This document shows positions 1-11,200 of a stretch of 16,842 nt of DNA, one piece after another; position 1 is the stretch's first letter; every line of letters starts with the position of its first letter. This DNA comes from Holophagales bacterium UBA5066 (GTDB lineage: Bacteria > Acidobacteriota > Thermoanaerobaculia > UBA5066). The position numbers and the translations under genes were made by a program. Under the pieces are notes generated by a model. The model was not told the DNA's origin and made no database searches. It was given only the letters and a program-made list of their open reading frames with translations. The stretch is taken from NCBI GenBank assembly GCA_002414905.1, contig DIAY01000082.1:1-16842 (forward strand), in the 5' to 3' direction.

Positions 1-2229
1 GCAAAGCCGCCCTGAAACTGTCCGTCGGGCGTGTCGTCCAGGTGCAGCAGGGACTGATCGCGAATCTTCACGTCCTTATCCAGAGACTCCACGTACACAT
101 AGTAGGTTCCTGGTGCCGCCGGCGCCTGCGTCAGCTCGAGGCCGAGGTAGCCGGTGGCATCGGGGGACGGCGGATCACCATTACCGACGACTCCGGGGTT
201 CATGGTCAGCTCCTCGATGACGCCGTTCGTGCTCTCCACGGGTCCAATAGGGCACACCCACTCCGGCGCCGCCGGGCTCCCCTCGTGATCGAACCTCGGG
301 CACAGGTGCACCATGAAGCCGGCCGAGGCCTGGATGTTGCCGTTGACGTCGATGAGCTTCATTTTCAGTCGGGGCTTCGAGGAGACGTCGATCTTCGGAT
401 CGGGTGCCGGCACGACCGGCTTCGGTACCCATGCTCCTCCAGACCACTCCCACGGATGGTGCGGTGCCCGGAAGACCTCCTGAGTCGACGGCGCCTCCTT
501 TCCCGTCAGTAGGACGAGCGCCATCCGCCGGTTCGCATCCAGGTTCCTCGGCGAAGCCCACGCGGGCCCCGGCCCGACCTTCGGAATCCCGCCATCGTGC
601 GCGGTCGGCGAGACCGACATCGGGAAGGCCCCGTCGTCCATCCCGAATCTCGCTTCGTAGCCTCCGTAGCTCTTCAGGTGCGTCTGGGTTCCCCCTTGCA
701 GGTCGATGAGGGTGCGCTTGTAGACCTCTCCTGCTCCCCATTCGGTGTCGGCCGGGTAGCCGACCCAGAGGTCCACGGAGGTAGCCCCCTGCGGCATCTG
801 GTCGCTGCCGTCGGCCCACCACTTCATCTCGAGCGCGTAGGCCCGGAAGTCGGGCCCCGTCGTCTCCTGGTATGGGAGGTTCACGGAAAGGCGTGCTCCT
901 CCGTGCACCGTCCGGGTGTCCCGGCAGCCCCACACCGTGTTGCCGTACTTGTCCACGAGGGTGTAGGCGTTGTAGTTCGTGACGTGGACGGCCCGCGCCC
1001 CGAGCGCCGGGTCGAAGTAGGTGTAGAAGCTGTTCCACCACTCCCACCGGTCGTCCTCGGGCGGCCCGTCCCAGTCCACGAGGCGCTGGGGCTTGCCGGG
1101 CTGCGGCCGCACGGCAAAGACCGTCTGGTCGAGCAGGGTGGCCTCCGGCGTGACGGCCTCGGTGGTGGCTTCGAGCACCTCGGCGACTCCCCAGACGGGC
1201 TTGACCTGGCCCGGATGGTCCGGGTCGGGCTCGACGCCGGGCAGGAGCGAGAGGGTGCCGAGCGTGTACTCGAAGGCGACCGGGTCCGTGCCGGGATTGC
1301 CCTGGGAGTCAGCTTCGTGCCAGACGACGTAGGCCTCCTTGCACCACTGCTGCGCGCCCGCGGGGCCGACGAGGAGCCGGCCCGACCGCGGCCCTCCCAC
1401 CGCCAGTCTCACGAGGACGGGGTGCGGCGGCGGGTTGCCGTCGCGGTCCTTGACGTCGAGCATCAGCTTGACGTTCTTCTCGATCCGGTAGCCTTCGATC
1501 CCCTTCTCGCCGATGGGAACGCCCTCCGGAGACTTGCCGTCTGAGACGTCCTTGAGCGTCACCGTGTACGGCGTCTTGAGCTCCGGGGCCTGGACGCCGA
1601 CGTGGCGGAAGGGCGTCGATACGGTACACGCGGGAGTGACGAGGGCTTCGGTGGCCGGGAGGGGCCGAGGCGCCGGAGCCGGCTCGTGGTCGGGCGCGGC
1701 CGCCGGCGAAGCGCCGAGGCTCTTCACTCCTTCGGGCCCGCTTCTCCACTCGGTCCTCAGGCGGGACGGCCGGGACGGCTCGAAAGTCTTGACGGGGCCG
1801 AGGTCGAGGGTGACGTTGCCGTCGGGGTCGACCTCGCGGATGACGTACGGGTGGTGCTCGAGGGGCTGGTAGCGCGGGAGCGTGGCGAGGGTGGTTTCGG
1901 CGAGGGCCTCGGCAACCGGGTCGGGTGAGGAAGCGGTGATGATGTCGAAGAGGTTGGTGCCGATGTCGACGATCCCTTGGGTCGTCGAACGGAGCCTCAC
2001 CTGCGCCAGGCCGTCGACGGCCGTGAAGGTGTTTCGGCCTTCGGGCCACACGACGGTGCCCGCGCCAGGGTCCGGGTAGGACGCGGTGTACCTCACACCC
2101 GCCCCGGAGAGCAGGTACCCGCGCGGGTCCATGGCGGCCAGCGTGAGACGCACGTCGGTGCCGACCGGGGCCGTGGTGCCTCGGCCCGTGAACGGCACGA
2201 TGCGCTGAGTGGAAGGAACGCTTCCCGGT
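1..2229 (-). other. Unassigned C-terminal part of giant protein (incomplete)
   Basis: Residues about 3254-3996. It opens with an invasin (Big_1)-like module (APVGTDVRLTLAAMDPRGY, then DGLAQVRLRSTTQGIVDIG). A proline/alanine-rich linker (ASPAAAPDHEPAPAPRPLPA) and then long stretches without the 95-residue repeat follow. Recurrent D-x-x-G-N turns are visible (VKDRDGNPPPHPVLV, LVDKYGNTVWGC, KLIDVNGNIQASAG). Aromatic residues are more frequent (DRWEWWNSFYTYFDPALGA, LEMKWWADGSDQMP). No family was recognised. The frame is still open at base 3, so the true C-terminus is missing. Confidence 0.6.
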
Positions 2230-5200
2230 GCCGTCATGGTGTACGTGATGCGGTAGTCGCCGTGGCCCCGGCTGGTGCTGGCGGCGATCAGCCACATCCC
2301 CGTCTGCGTCAGGGTCAGGTCGGTCACCTCTGCGTTGAGATCGGTGGCGCGAACGACGTCCTGGTGCCCTTCGTTCTCGTACACGAAGCCGTCGGGCGCG
2401 ATGAGGGACACCTGTGGGTCGAGGCTGTCGGGGTGCTCCCACGGGAGCGAGGCGTCGGCCCGTTCGACGCGGACAGAGACCCGTGCCCCGGCGGCGGCGA
2501 CGAGGTAGTAGAGGTTGAAGTCGTTCGTGGCACCCGACGTGTCGCCGTTCTCGACGAACGTGCCGGTGACGGTCTGACCGGAGGTAATCGGACGGGCCAG
2601 GCCGTGCTGCTCGGGAGCGAGGGCGGGGACGATCGGGGAGGGGTCGTCGAGAAGGAGCCAACGGGCCTCGGAAGAGAGGGTTCCGGCGGCACTCTTGGCG
2701 CGGACGGAGTAGTAGCCGGAAGAGAGGGAGGCCGGCACCGTGAACGACATCCCGCCCAGGCTGACCTCCGTCGCGTCCGAAGCATCGACGCCCGGGCAGG
2801 CCCCGGCCGGCTCGTCGCAGAGGGGCGCGTCTGGGGCCATCAGGGAGTAGACCGGGCCCGAGAGGCGAACCGTGTCGCTCGCCACGAAGTCGCGGCCGTA
2901 GACAATGACGTCTTCAACGCCTGCAACGACGCGACCGGGTGCGAGAGCGGAGAGCCGCCAGGTCTGGGGGTTGAGAGTGAAGGTCCTCGTGACCGTGGCC
3001 GGACCCGAAGAGGCGCTGAGGACGACTTCCGTGGGCGCGGCGACGGAAGAGGTCGGCACATCGAGGTCTTTCCTGTCAGCCCCTTCCGGGATGAGGACCG
3101 ACGGGGGCAGGGTGACCATCGTCGACGCGCTCGAGAGCTGGACGAGGATGCCGCCCGCCGGCGCGTATCCGTCGAGCCTGACGCTCGCATGAATTGGGGA
3201 GCCGCCTTCGACGGTGACCCCGGGCCCAGAATTCCCATACAGTGAATCCAGGTAGGTCAACGTGGGCTGCCGGACGGTCAGGGTTACCTCCGCCACTTCC
3301 GCTCCCAGGGTCGCCCGGACAACACCGGTGGTCGTCGAGACCGTTGGCGTCGTCGTCACGGAGAACGTCTTCGCTAACTGCCCCTCCGGCACGGTGACCG
3401 AGGCGGGGACGGCGACGACTCCCGAAGAAGATGAGAGGGAGATAATCGTGCCACCTGCCGGTGCCGGACTGCCGGGAAGAGATACCTGGCACGAGACGGA
3501 ATACCCTCCAGCGATCTCGGTAGGCGTGCAGGCGAGCCCGAGGCCGGACAGCGTTAGAAGGAGGTCCGCCGTTCGCTGCTCGGGGTTGCTCATCTGGTGG
3601 TCCGACAGCGTGGTCAGCCGGGCACGAATCGTGCCGGTCGTGGGTTGCGTGACGGGAGTCGTCGCGATCGGGAAGGTCGCGGTCGACGCTCCCGGCGCGA
3701 TCGTCACGGTTGGGGGGACGGTGATGTTCGAAAGCGTGCTTTCGAGCGTGACGATCGTCTGTCCTGTTGGGTACGCGGGGCCCCAGAGCCGGACTGTGCC
3801 CGTCGCCTGGTTTCCCCCGACGACCGCCGCCGGCGACAGGGCAACGGAGGTAACGTCCGGTCGGAAGGCGACCAGAGACGCCTCGCCCCACCCCCCTGCC
3901 CAAGAAGCCCTCAGCGTGCCCCTTCTCGGGTGGTGGCCGTCAGTGAACACCAGACCTGTGACCGTTAGAGGGAAGTCGACAGTCCACTCTCCGGGCGGTA
4001 CCGTCACGGAGGCCGGAACGGAGAAGAGGTCAGGGTCGGAGGAGGTCAGGGAAACGACAGCGCCATCGGCGGGAGCTCGCCCCGTTCGTAGGTTGACGGA
4101 ACACCACGATGTTGTCGTCGGGTTCAGAGGGCCCGAACACCTGATCTCGAGGGTCTGGGGGACGACCTCGATGGAGGCACTTGTCCTCTGGCCTCCATAG
4201 AACAGAACGTACTCGACGTTCGTCGGCTCGGTGACTTTCGGCAGGTCGACGGGCCAAGCCAGGAAGTCACCCGACTGCATCGGAGGCAACGTTCTCTGCT
4301 CGATGGTATCCATTCCTGGAGACCGAACGGTCGCCTGAGTCAGAGAGACTTTTGCTCCGTACGCCCGGACGCCGTACATGACGACCTGCAGCTGGACCCT
4401 GGATTCGCTCAGTCCTGACGTTTTCTCAAACGCCGCGTGGTAGAGAGTGTTCCGAGGATAAGGGTCGAGGACGAAACAATCCAAGCCGGTGCCCATGCAG
4501 CTATCAGCAGAAAGGCCCGGCACGAAGTCCTCGGTCCACGTCTGGTATCCCGCCTTTGAGAATGTCATCCGATAGCGGAGTCGCGATTCCGGTACGTTGA
4601 GGTGGAATCGTCCCGCACCATCCGTCCTCACCGAGAGGTCGTAGCCCTCCAGAACTCCCTCGGCCCCATAGATGGGATTCCCTTGAGGATCAACCACGGT
4701 TCCGGAAGTCCCCCGCGGGCCTCCTCCTGGGCGTCGAGCGCGATGCGTCCCGATATCCAGAGTCTGCGACGCGGCCAACGGCAATGGCTCGGTCGTGAAC
4801 GGCAGAAAACCGGGGGCCGCGAACTGGACCGTCGCCGATCCCGGCTCGGAGTGGAGCCGAAACGTTCCGTCAATTCCGGTGAGGTACTGCCCGGGACCGG
4901 GCAGGTGAGTAGCCGTCGCCCCTAAGACGGGACCTTCAACGTCGTAGTCCGTTGAGTCGACGATCCTGCCGACGATCGTTGCGGCATTGGCGGGCAACGC
5001 CCGGAATGACGCGGTGAGGGATTCGCCGTCGACCGTCGCCGTGACGACCGCGTCAGCTGCCGCGGCCGTCTCCTGGGGGGTCAGGGTGAAGCTCACGGAC
5101 GAGACTCCAGCCGGAATCTCGACCGAGGCGGGGACCGAGGCCTTCGAGGGATCAGACGACTGGAGAAGGACCTGAATCCCGCCGGCGGGGGCCGGCGCAT

Positions 5201-8200
5201 CCACGCTGACGAGACCCGTGACTTGGGCTCCCGCAGGGGCCTCGGTGGGGTTCAGCGAGAACGACGCGAGCGACGACTCGGGCACCGTGACGTCGACGGT
5301 TGCGGTCGCCCCCAGAACGGCGAACGAGAGACGCGCGACTCCGGAGAGGGCCGTCGCGGGAACTGGCAGATCCACGTACCAGGCCCAGGTGTCATTCGAC
5401 CACGTGAAGGGGACTATTGCCGGGACGTTGAAGACCGCGGGCTGATCCGAGGACGCTGGCGCGTCAAGGCTCCAGATGCCGATGCACGAGTAATCGCCGG
5501 ATAGTCCCAGCCTGAATCTAACGGTGCTCCCGCGGGGCGCGGTCGACGGGGTGGCGCTCACGGAGACCGTTCCAGGCTGAATCGCCATCGTGTGTGTGAC
5601 CTGGGACGGTCCCAGAAGCGCCGTGAGGCCGAGCTGGAGCGGCTCGAGCGTCCAGTTGGCCCTAGTGATCACATCCAGGGTCGCCTTTCCCTCCGCGAGG
5701 CTGAGGTTGTAGGTGGGCGGAGAAGAGCCTGGAACGGGGGACCCTGCAATGGGACGGCCGTTCACCATCTGAATCTGTATCGCCGCCCCGCCTGTTGGCG
5801 CCGTGGCGTTCGTCGTGATCCTCATCGTCTCCCGCGAGCACGCCCCGACGCTCGTATGGCCGCTGATCGGCACGACGCTGATGACCTTCAGAGGCTCGAG
5901 GAGCACGGTCACCGTTCGGGTCTCGCCGAGCGCGGTCACCGTGAACTCGACCTGGGTGTCGGAGGCCACCTCGGTTCTGGTGACCGGAACGAGGAGGTAG
6001 CTCACGTTCGCCGGGACCTGCGCCGTCGCCGGAACCGACGCTACGGCCGGGTTCGAGGACGCGAGGCTCAGGTCTACGACCCGGCCAGTAGGCACGGGCG
6101 CGGCCAGGACCACCTGGAGATGAACCGGAGCTCGTGGAACCGCCACGGACGACGAGACGCGAAGGTCGGAGAGGGCGACGTTCGTGAGGCTCGCCTGTTT
6201 CGTCACCCCGTGCTGAGACGCCGAGACCGTCGTCCAGCCGCCGGGTCCGCTGGCGGCGACCTGGGCCAGGAAGGTCGTGGAGAGCTGGCCCGTCGGAACG
6301 ACGACCGAGGCGGGAACGGAGGTGACTCCGGGCTGGGACGAGATCAGGTCGACGGGATAGCCGCCGACGGGAGCCGCGGCGGTGAGAGTCAGGGTTCCGG
6401 TTACGGACTCGCCCGGGAACCCGCCCGAGGCTGCGAACGAGAGCGCGGAGATGCGGGCCGTGGGCAGGACGGCGACCGTAGCCGTCTTCTGAGTCGACGC
6501 GTCCGAGGCCGTGATCGTGACGGTCGCGTCCGGAGCGCTGGCAGGTGCGGTCGCGATGACCGTCGCGCTAGTGGCTCCCTCCACGACCGTCGCCGTCGCC
6601 GGGACGACGAGGGCTTCCGGGACCGAAGACGTCAGGGAAACGGTCTTCCCGCCAGACGGCGCTGCGGAGACCAACCTGATGAGCACGGAGGTCGAGCCGC
6701 TCGCGGTCACAGCCGTCGGGGAGGCCGACACGGAGACGAGGGCGGCCGGAAGCGCCACCGCGAGAGCGGCAGTGCGGATAGTGCTTCCAACCGTTGCGGT
6801 GAGGGTGATCTCGACCGGACCCGTCGAAACCGGGACGTTGACCGTCGATTCGGCCGTCGTCGCCCCCGCGGCCACCGTCACCGAGGCGGGGAGCGAGACG
6901 AGGCCCGCTGGAGAAGCAGCGAGCGCGACTATGGCGCCGCCAACGGGTGCCGGAGCCGCCAGGGAGACGGTGAGCTGCGCCGCCGAACCGGACAAGACGG
7001 TCGAGGGGGTGACGACTAGGCTCGCGACTTCCGGCGCCGGCGCCGGAACGATCGTCAGGCTCGCCGTGGCCGTCGCGGCTCCGGCGTTGGCCGAAATGGT
7101 GACCGGGGTGTCGGAGGCTACGGCGCCTGTCGTCACGCTGAACGAGGCCGTGGTCCCGCTCACCGGGACCGTGACGACCGCCGGCACGGACGCCACGCCC
7201 GTATTCGACGAAGTGAGCGTCACCGCGGTTCCACCGGCCCAGGCGGGCACGGCTATCGTGACGGTTCCGCCGACGGAGAGGCCGCCGATGGTGCTGGGGG
7301 TACCGACCGTGAGGCTCGTGACGTCGACGACGGGGTCGACCCGCAAGCTCGTCCAGGCGGAGAAGCCGCGGTCGGTGACGGTGATCGTGACGGGAGTCCC
7401 CGTCGTCACAGAGCCCGTGGCGACGGGGAACGTAGCGCTCCTGGCTCCCTCCGGAACGACGACGGACGCCGGAACCGACGCGAGCCCGGAGTCCGAGCTG
7501 GAGATGAGGACCGTGCGCCCGCCCGTGGGGGCCGCGTCGCTCAGGAAGACGGAGGCGGTGACCGTGCCGCCCGCGGGAGTGGAGGTCGAAGGAAGCGTCA
7601 GGAGCGGCAGGGGCCGTCCCACGCTGACGCCGTCCACATGGAGGCGGAAACCTGAGCCCCAGGTGTCGCCGTGGAGCTCAATCGCCGTGACGTCCGAGGC
7701 ATCAGGAGTGCCGGTCTGCGTTCTCGTCCACGGAAAGGCCCCCTCGAGCGGAATCTCGTAGAACCGCCACCCCGGGGTGTTGACGAGGACGTCACCCGGC
7801 TCGTATCGGACAGAACCCAATGGGCTTCGAAGAACGAGGATGGGCTGGTTTCCCTGGAAGGCCTGCGCGTTCTCAGGCCGAATCCAGACCATTACGTTCC
7901 GAACGTCGGAGAGGTCCCAGTGGGTCTGCCCAGGCCCCGGCTTCGGAAAGACGAGGCCGGTGTCGAAACCGCTCGCGGTGTCGAAGAGGAGTGCCGACGC
8001 ACCGCTTCGCACGTCGCTTCCGTCGTCGACGACGGAGGTGGCCAGGTTGTCTGAGGCGAAGGTGCCCCAGAGCGCGGCAGTTCCCTCGGCGAGGTCCTCG
8101 GGGAGGTCGGAGATGAAGGCGACGCCGTCGTAGAAGACGGTAAGCCCCATGCCCCACGTGTCCTGATGGATCTCGAACGAGGTGATGTCGCCGGGCGAGA

Positions 8201-11200
8201 CAACGCCCTCGGTCGTGCGGATCCAGTCGCTCGTGTCTCCGAGAGGCACGCGGTGGAACCTCCAGTCACCGTTGACCGTCTGGAGGGCGGGAGGCTGAAG
8301 GCGTATCGAGCCAGTCGGGCCCCTGAGAACGACGACCGGCTGCTCACCCTGGTAGGCCTCGGTACCATCGCCGAACGACCAGAACGTGAGGAAGCGGGCG
8401 CCGCTCAGGTCCCAGTGCGCGCCGCCCGGTACCACGTAACGGACGCCGCAGTCGAAGCCGCTGTCCGTCATGAAGCGCAGGGAGGAGGAGCCGACCTTTA
8501 CGCGGGTGGTGTCCACGCTGACGCTCGCGCCGTAGGGCGGGTCAGCGAATCCTTCCCAGCCGGAAAGGCCGCCGTCCGCGAGATCGATCGCGAGCGGAGG
8601 CGTGAACCTCGGGTTCACGGTCAGGGTCGCCGTCTTCGTCGTGCCGGCCGCGGACGCGGAGATCGTCACGACGGTGTCGGCCTCGACCTGGGAGGCGACG
8701 GCTTCGAAGAACATGGTCGACTCGCCCTCGGCGAACAGGAGCGAGGCAGGAACCGATACCACCGTGCTGCTGCTCGAGAGGCTCACGGACGCGCCGCCAG
8801 CGGGAGCCGGGGGATCGATCGTCACGGTTCCCATCGCGACGCTGTCCCCACCCACCGACGCGGGCGTTACGGTGAGGCCCGTGGGACGCGAGGGAACTCC
8901 AATGGTGACGTTTCGCTCGACCGTGAAGCCCGCTCCGGTCCGGGATACGGCCTCGAGGCCCAGGGTAAGTGGTCCGTTCGGGAAATCGCCCTCGATCGTG
9001 ATCACGGCGCCCAGACCGTCGGCCGAGTAGGCAGGCGTCACGCTCGTCACGTTTCCGGCCGATGGCCACGCCCACGCCCAGAGCAGCTGGTCGCCCGGGC
9101 GGGCCGGTGTGAAGTCGATCTCGACCAGGATCGAAGACGCCGTCAGCAACGCCCCCTCGCCCGGGGCCGTGAGAGTCACGTTCCCACCCGGCATATCCGG
9201 CCAGAGCCAGGCGCCGTAGAAGTTGCCGTTCTCCGAGTGATCGGTCGCCGTGAAGGCCCACGGCTCGGTCGGAAGGAACCCCGGAGCCTCGACGGTGACT
9301 GAGTAGTCGCCTTCCGGACCGGAGTGGGTGCTGAAAAGCCCGTTCACGTCGGTCGTCACCACAGCGACGCTGTCGCCGTTCACGAACGTGGCCGTCGCAC
9401 CCGCGATCGGCTCATACGAGTATCGGTTCATCACGATCCCGGCCGCCGCCCATCGGGGCGATCCCTCGGGAACGACGGGCTCCCCCGGGCAGCTCATGGT
9501 CAGGCTCCCCCCCGCGGGGAGGAGCGCCGGTCCCGTGCACCCCCAGACGAGGCCTGCGGGAACACCCGTGACCGTCCTGATTCCGGATTCGGCGACTGGG
9601 GCGTGCCAGAGGCCCGAAGGCGTACGGAACCAGAGGTCACCCCGGAACGGGCTGCGCGAGACCGGGTCGAACGCCCGGAGAACGATCGTCCCCGTCGCGT
9701 CCGCCGGAGGCAGCACGAAGTCGTGCGCGACGTGGTACGGCCGGCTCCCGGCCGACGCTCTGAGAAACCGCGAGGGGGTGCGGCGGTAGCCAGGCTTCTG
9801 CGCCTCGAGGAGATACCCGTTCGCCGCCGGCACGGTCAGTGTGTAGCTTCCGTCGGGTTCCGACGTCGTGCCGAGGCCGGGCACTCCGATGATCGAGACG
9901 CCGGCTCCGCCGATAGGGTTCCCCGCGGTGTCCCTGACCACGCCCTCGATCTCGCCGGGCCGATCTTCTTCCCGGACGGGCGAGACGCCGACGTTCGCTT
10001 CCGCCGGCCAGCCCGCGTCGACGCTCAGCTCTTCGGTAGCCCCGGGGTGAAAGCCTTCCTTGTAGATCACGAGGTAGGTGAACCCCGGTTCCAGTCCCGT
10101 CAGCTCGTAGTGCCCGCTCGCGTCGGTCGTGGCCGTGTGAAGGCCGATCGCGTCGGTCACGAGCGCGCCGTCGAGCGGCTGGTTCCCGTTGCCCTCGTCG
10201 AGGATCGTCCCCGAGATCGTGCCCGGGCTCGGCAGGAGCGAGAGCGGCGGCACCACCACCGTCTCTCCGTTCGCCACGATGACGGCGTCACTCGTGACAT
10301 TCGAGAAGCCCTCGTAGCTCGCCTCCACCACGTGGGTCCCCTCGGGGATGTCGGTGAGCTGGTACTGGCCGTTCCCGTCCGTCCAGGTTTCCCTGGAGGG
10401 GTCCGACGCGAGGAAGACCCAGGCCGAGGGAAGCGTAAATCCCGTCGAGGCGTCCTTAACCGTGCCCGTCAGAGTGCCGATCGCCCGGTTCACGAAGACG
10501 TCGGCCCCGTACGTCTCAGTGTCCAGCGTCGCGCTGATGGTTGCGAGTCCATCCTCGGCGACCGCAACCCCTTCGATCTGGAAGGTCCCGATCGAGGCGC
10601 CCGGGTCGATCACCATGGTTGACGGCACCGTCGCGACGTTCGAATCGCTCGACTCGAGGCTGACCGTGGCGCCGGAGGGACCCGCCGGACCGTCGAGGGT
10701 CAGCGTTCCCGTCGTGGTCGTTCCGCCCGGAATGGTCTCCGGAGAGATGGTCAGTCCGGTCAGAACCGCGGGCTCGACGGTCAGCGTGGCGGTCTTCGAC
10801 ACCCCGGAGGAGTTCCCTGTGATCGTCACCGATTCCGGCGATCCGACCCCAGCCGTCGTCAGTGTGAAGCCCGCCGTCGTCTGCCCCTGCGAGACCGTGA
10901 CGTTCGCCGGAACCGTAGCGGCGGCCGTGTCGCTGCTCGTGAGGCTCACGACGACCCCGCCCGACGCCGCCGAATCGCTGAGGGTGACCGTCCCGGCCAC
11001 CGTTTGGCCGCCTCGGATGCTCGACGCCGCCAGATCGACCGCCTGCAGCGACGCGGACGGCTGAAGCGTCGCCGTCGCCGTCTTCGAGACGCCACTCCAG
11101 GTCGCGGTGATCGTGGCGGTCCCCCCCGCCGGGAGAGTCGTGCCCGTCACCGTGAATGCGGCTGTCACCTGGCCCGCCGCTATCAGCTTGCTCCCCGGAA

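Noticed and set aside
1309..3903. Minus-strand frames at 1309-2661 and 3076-3903
   Set aside because: Their reading frame differs from the giant gene by one base and their translations are basic, proline/arginine-rich strings; they are out-of-frame readings of the same gene.
597..10622. Long plus-strand open frames over region 1 (for example 597-1544, 1977-3245, 5592-7019, 8166-9302, 9324-10622)
   Set aside because: Their translations are arginine-, glycine- and aspartate-rich low-complexity strings typical of antisense frames in GC-rich coding DNA. They lack ribosome-binding sites and domains, whereas the opposite strand encodes a continuous, well-patterned protein.
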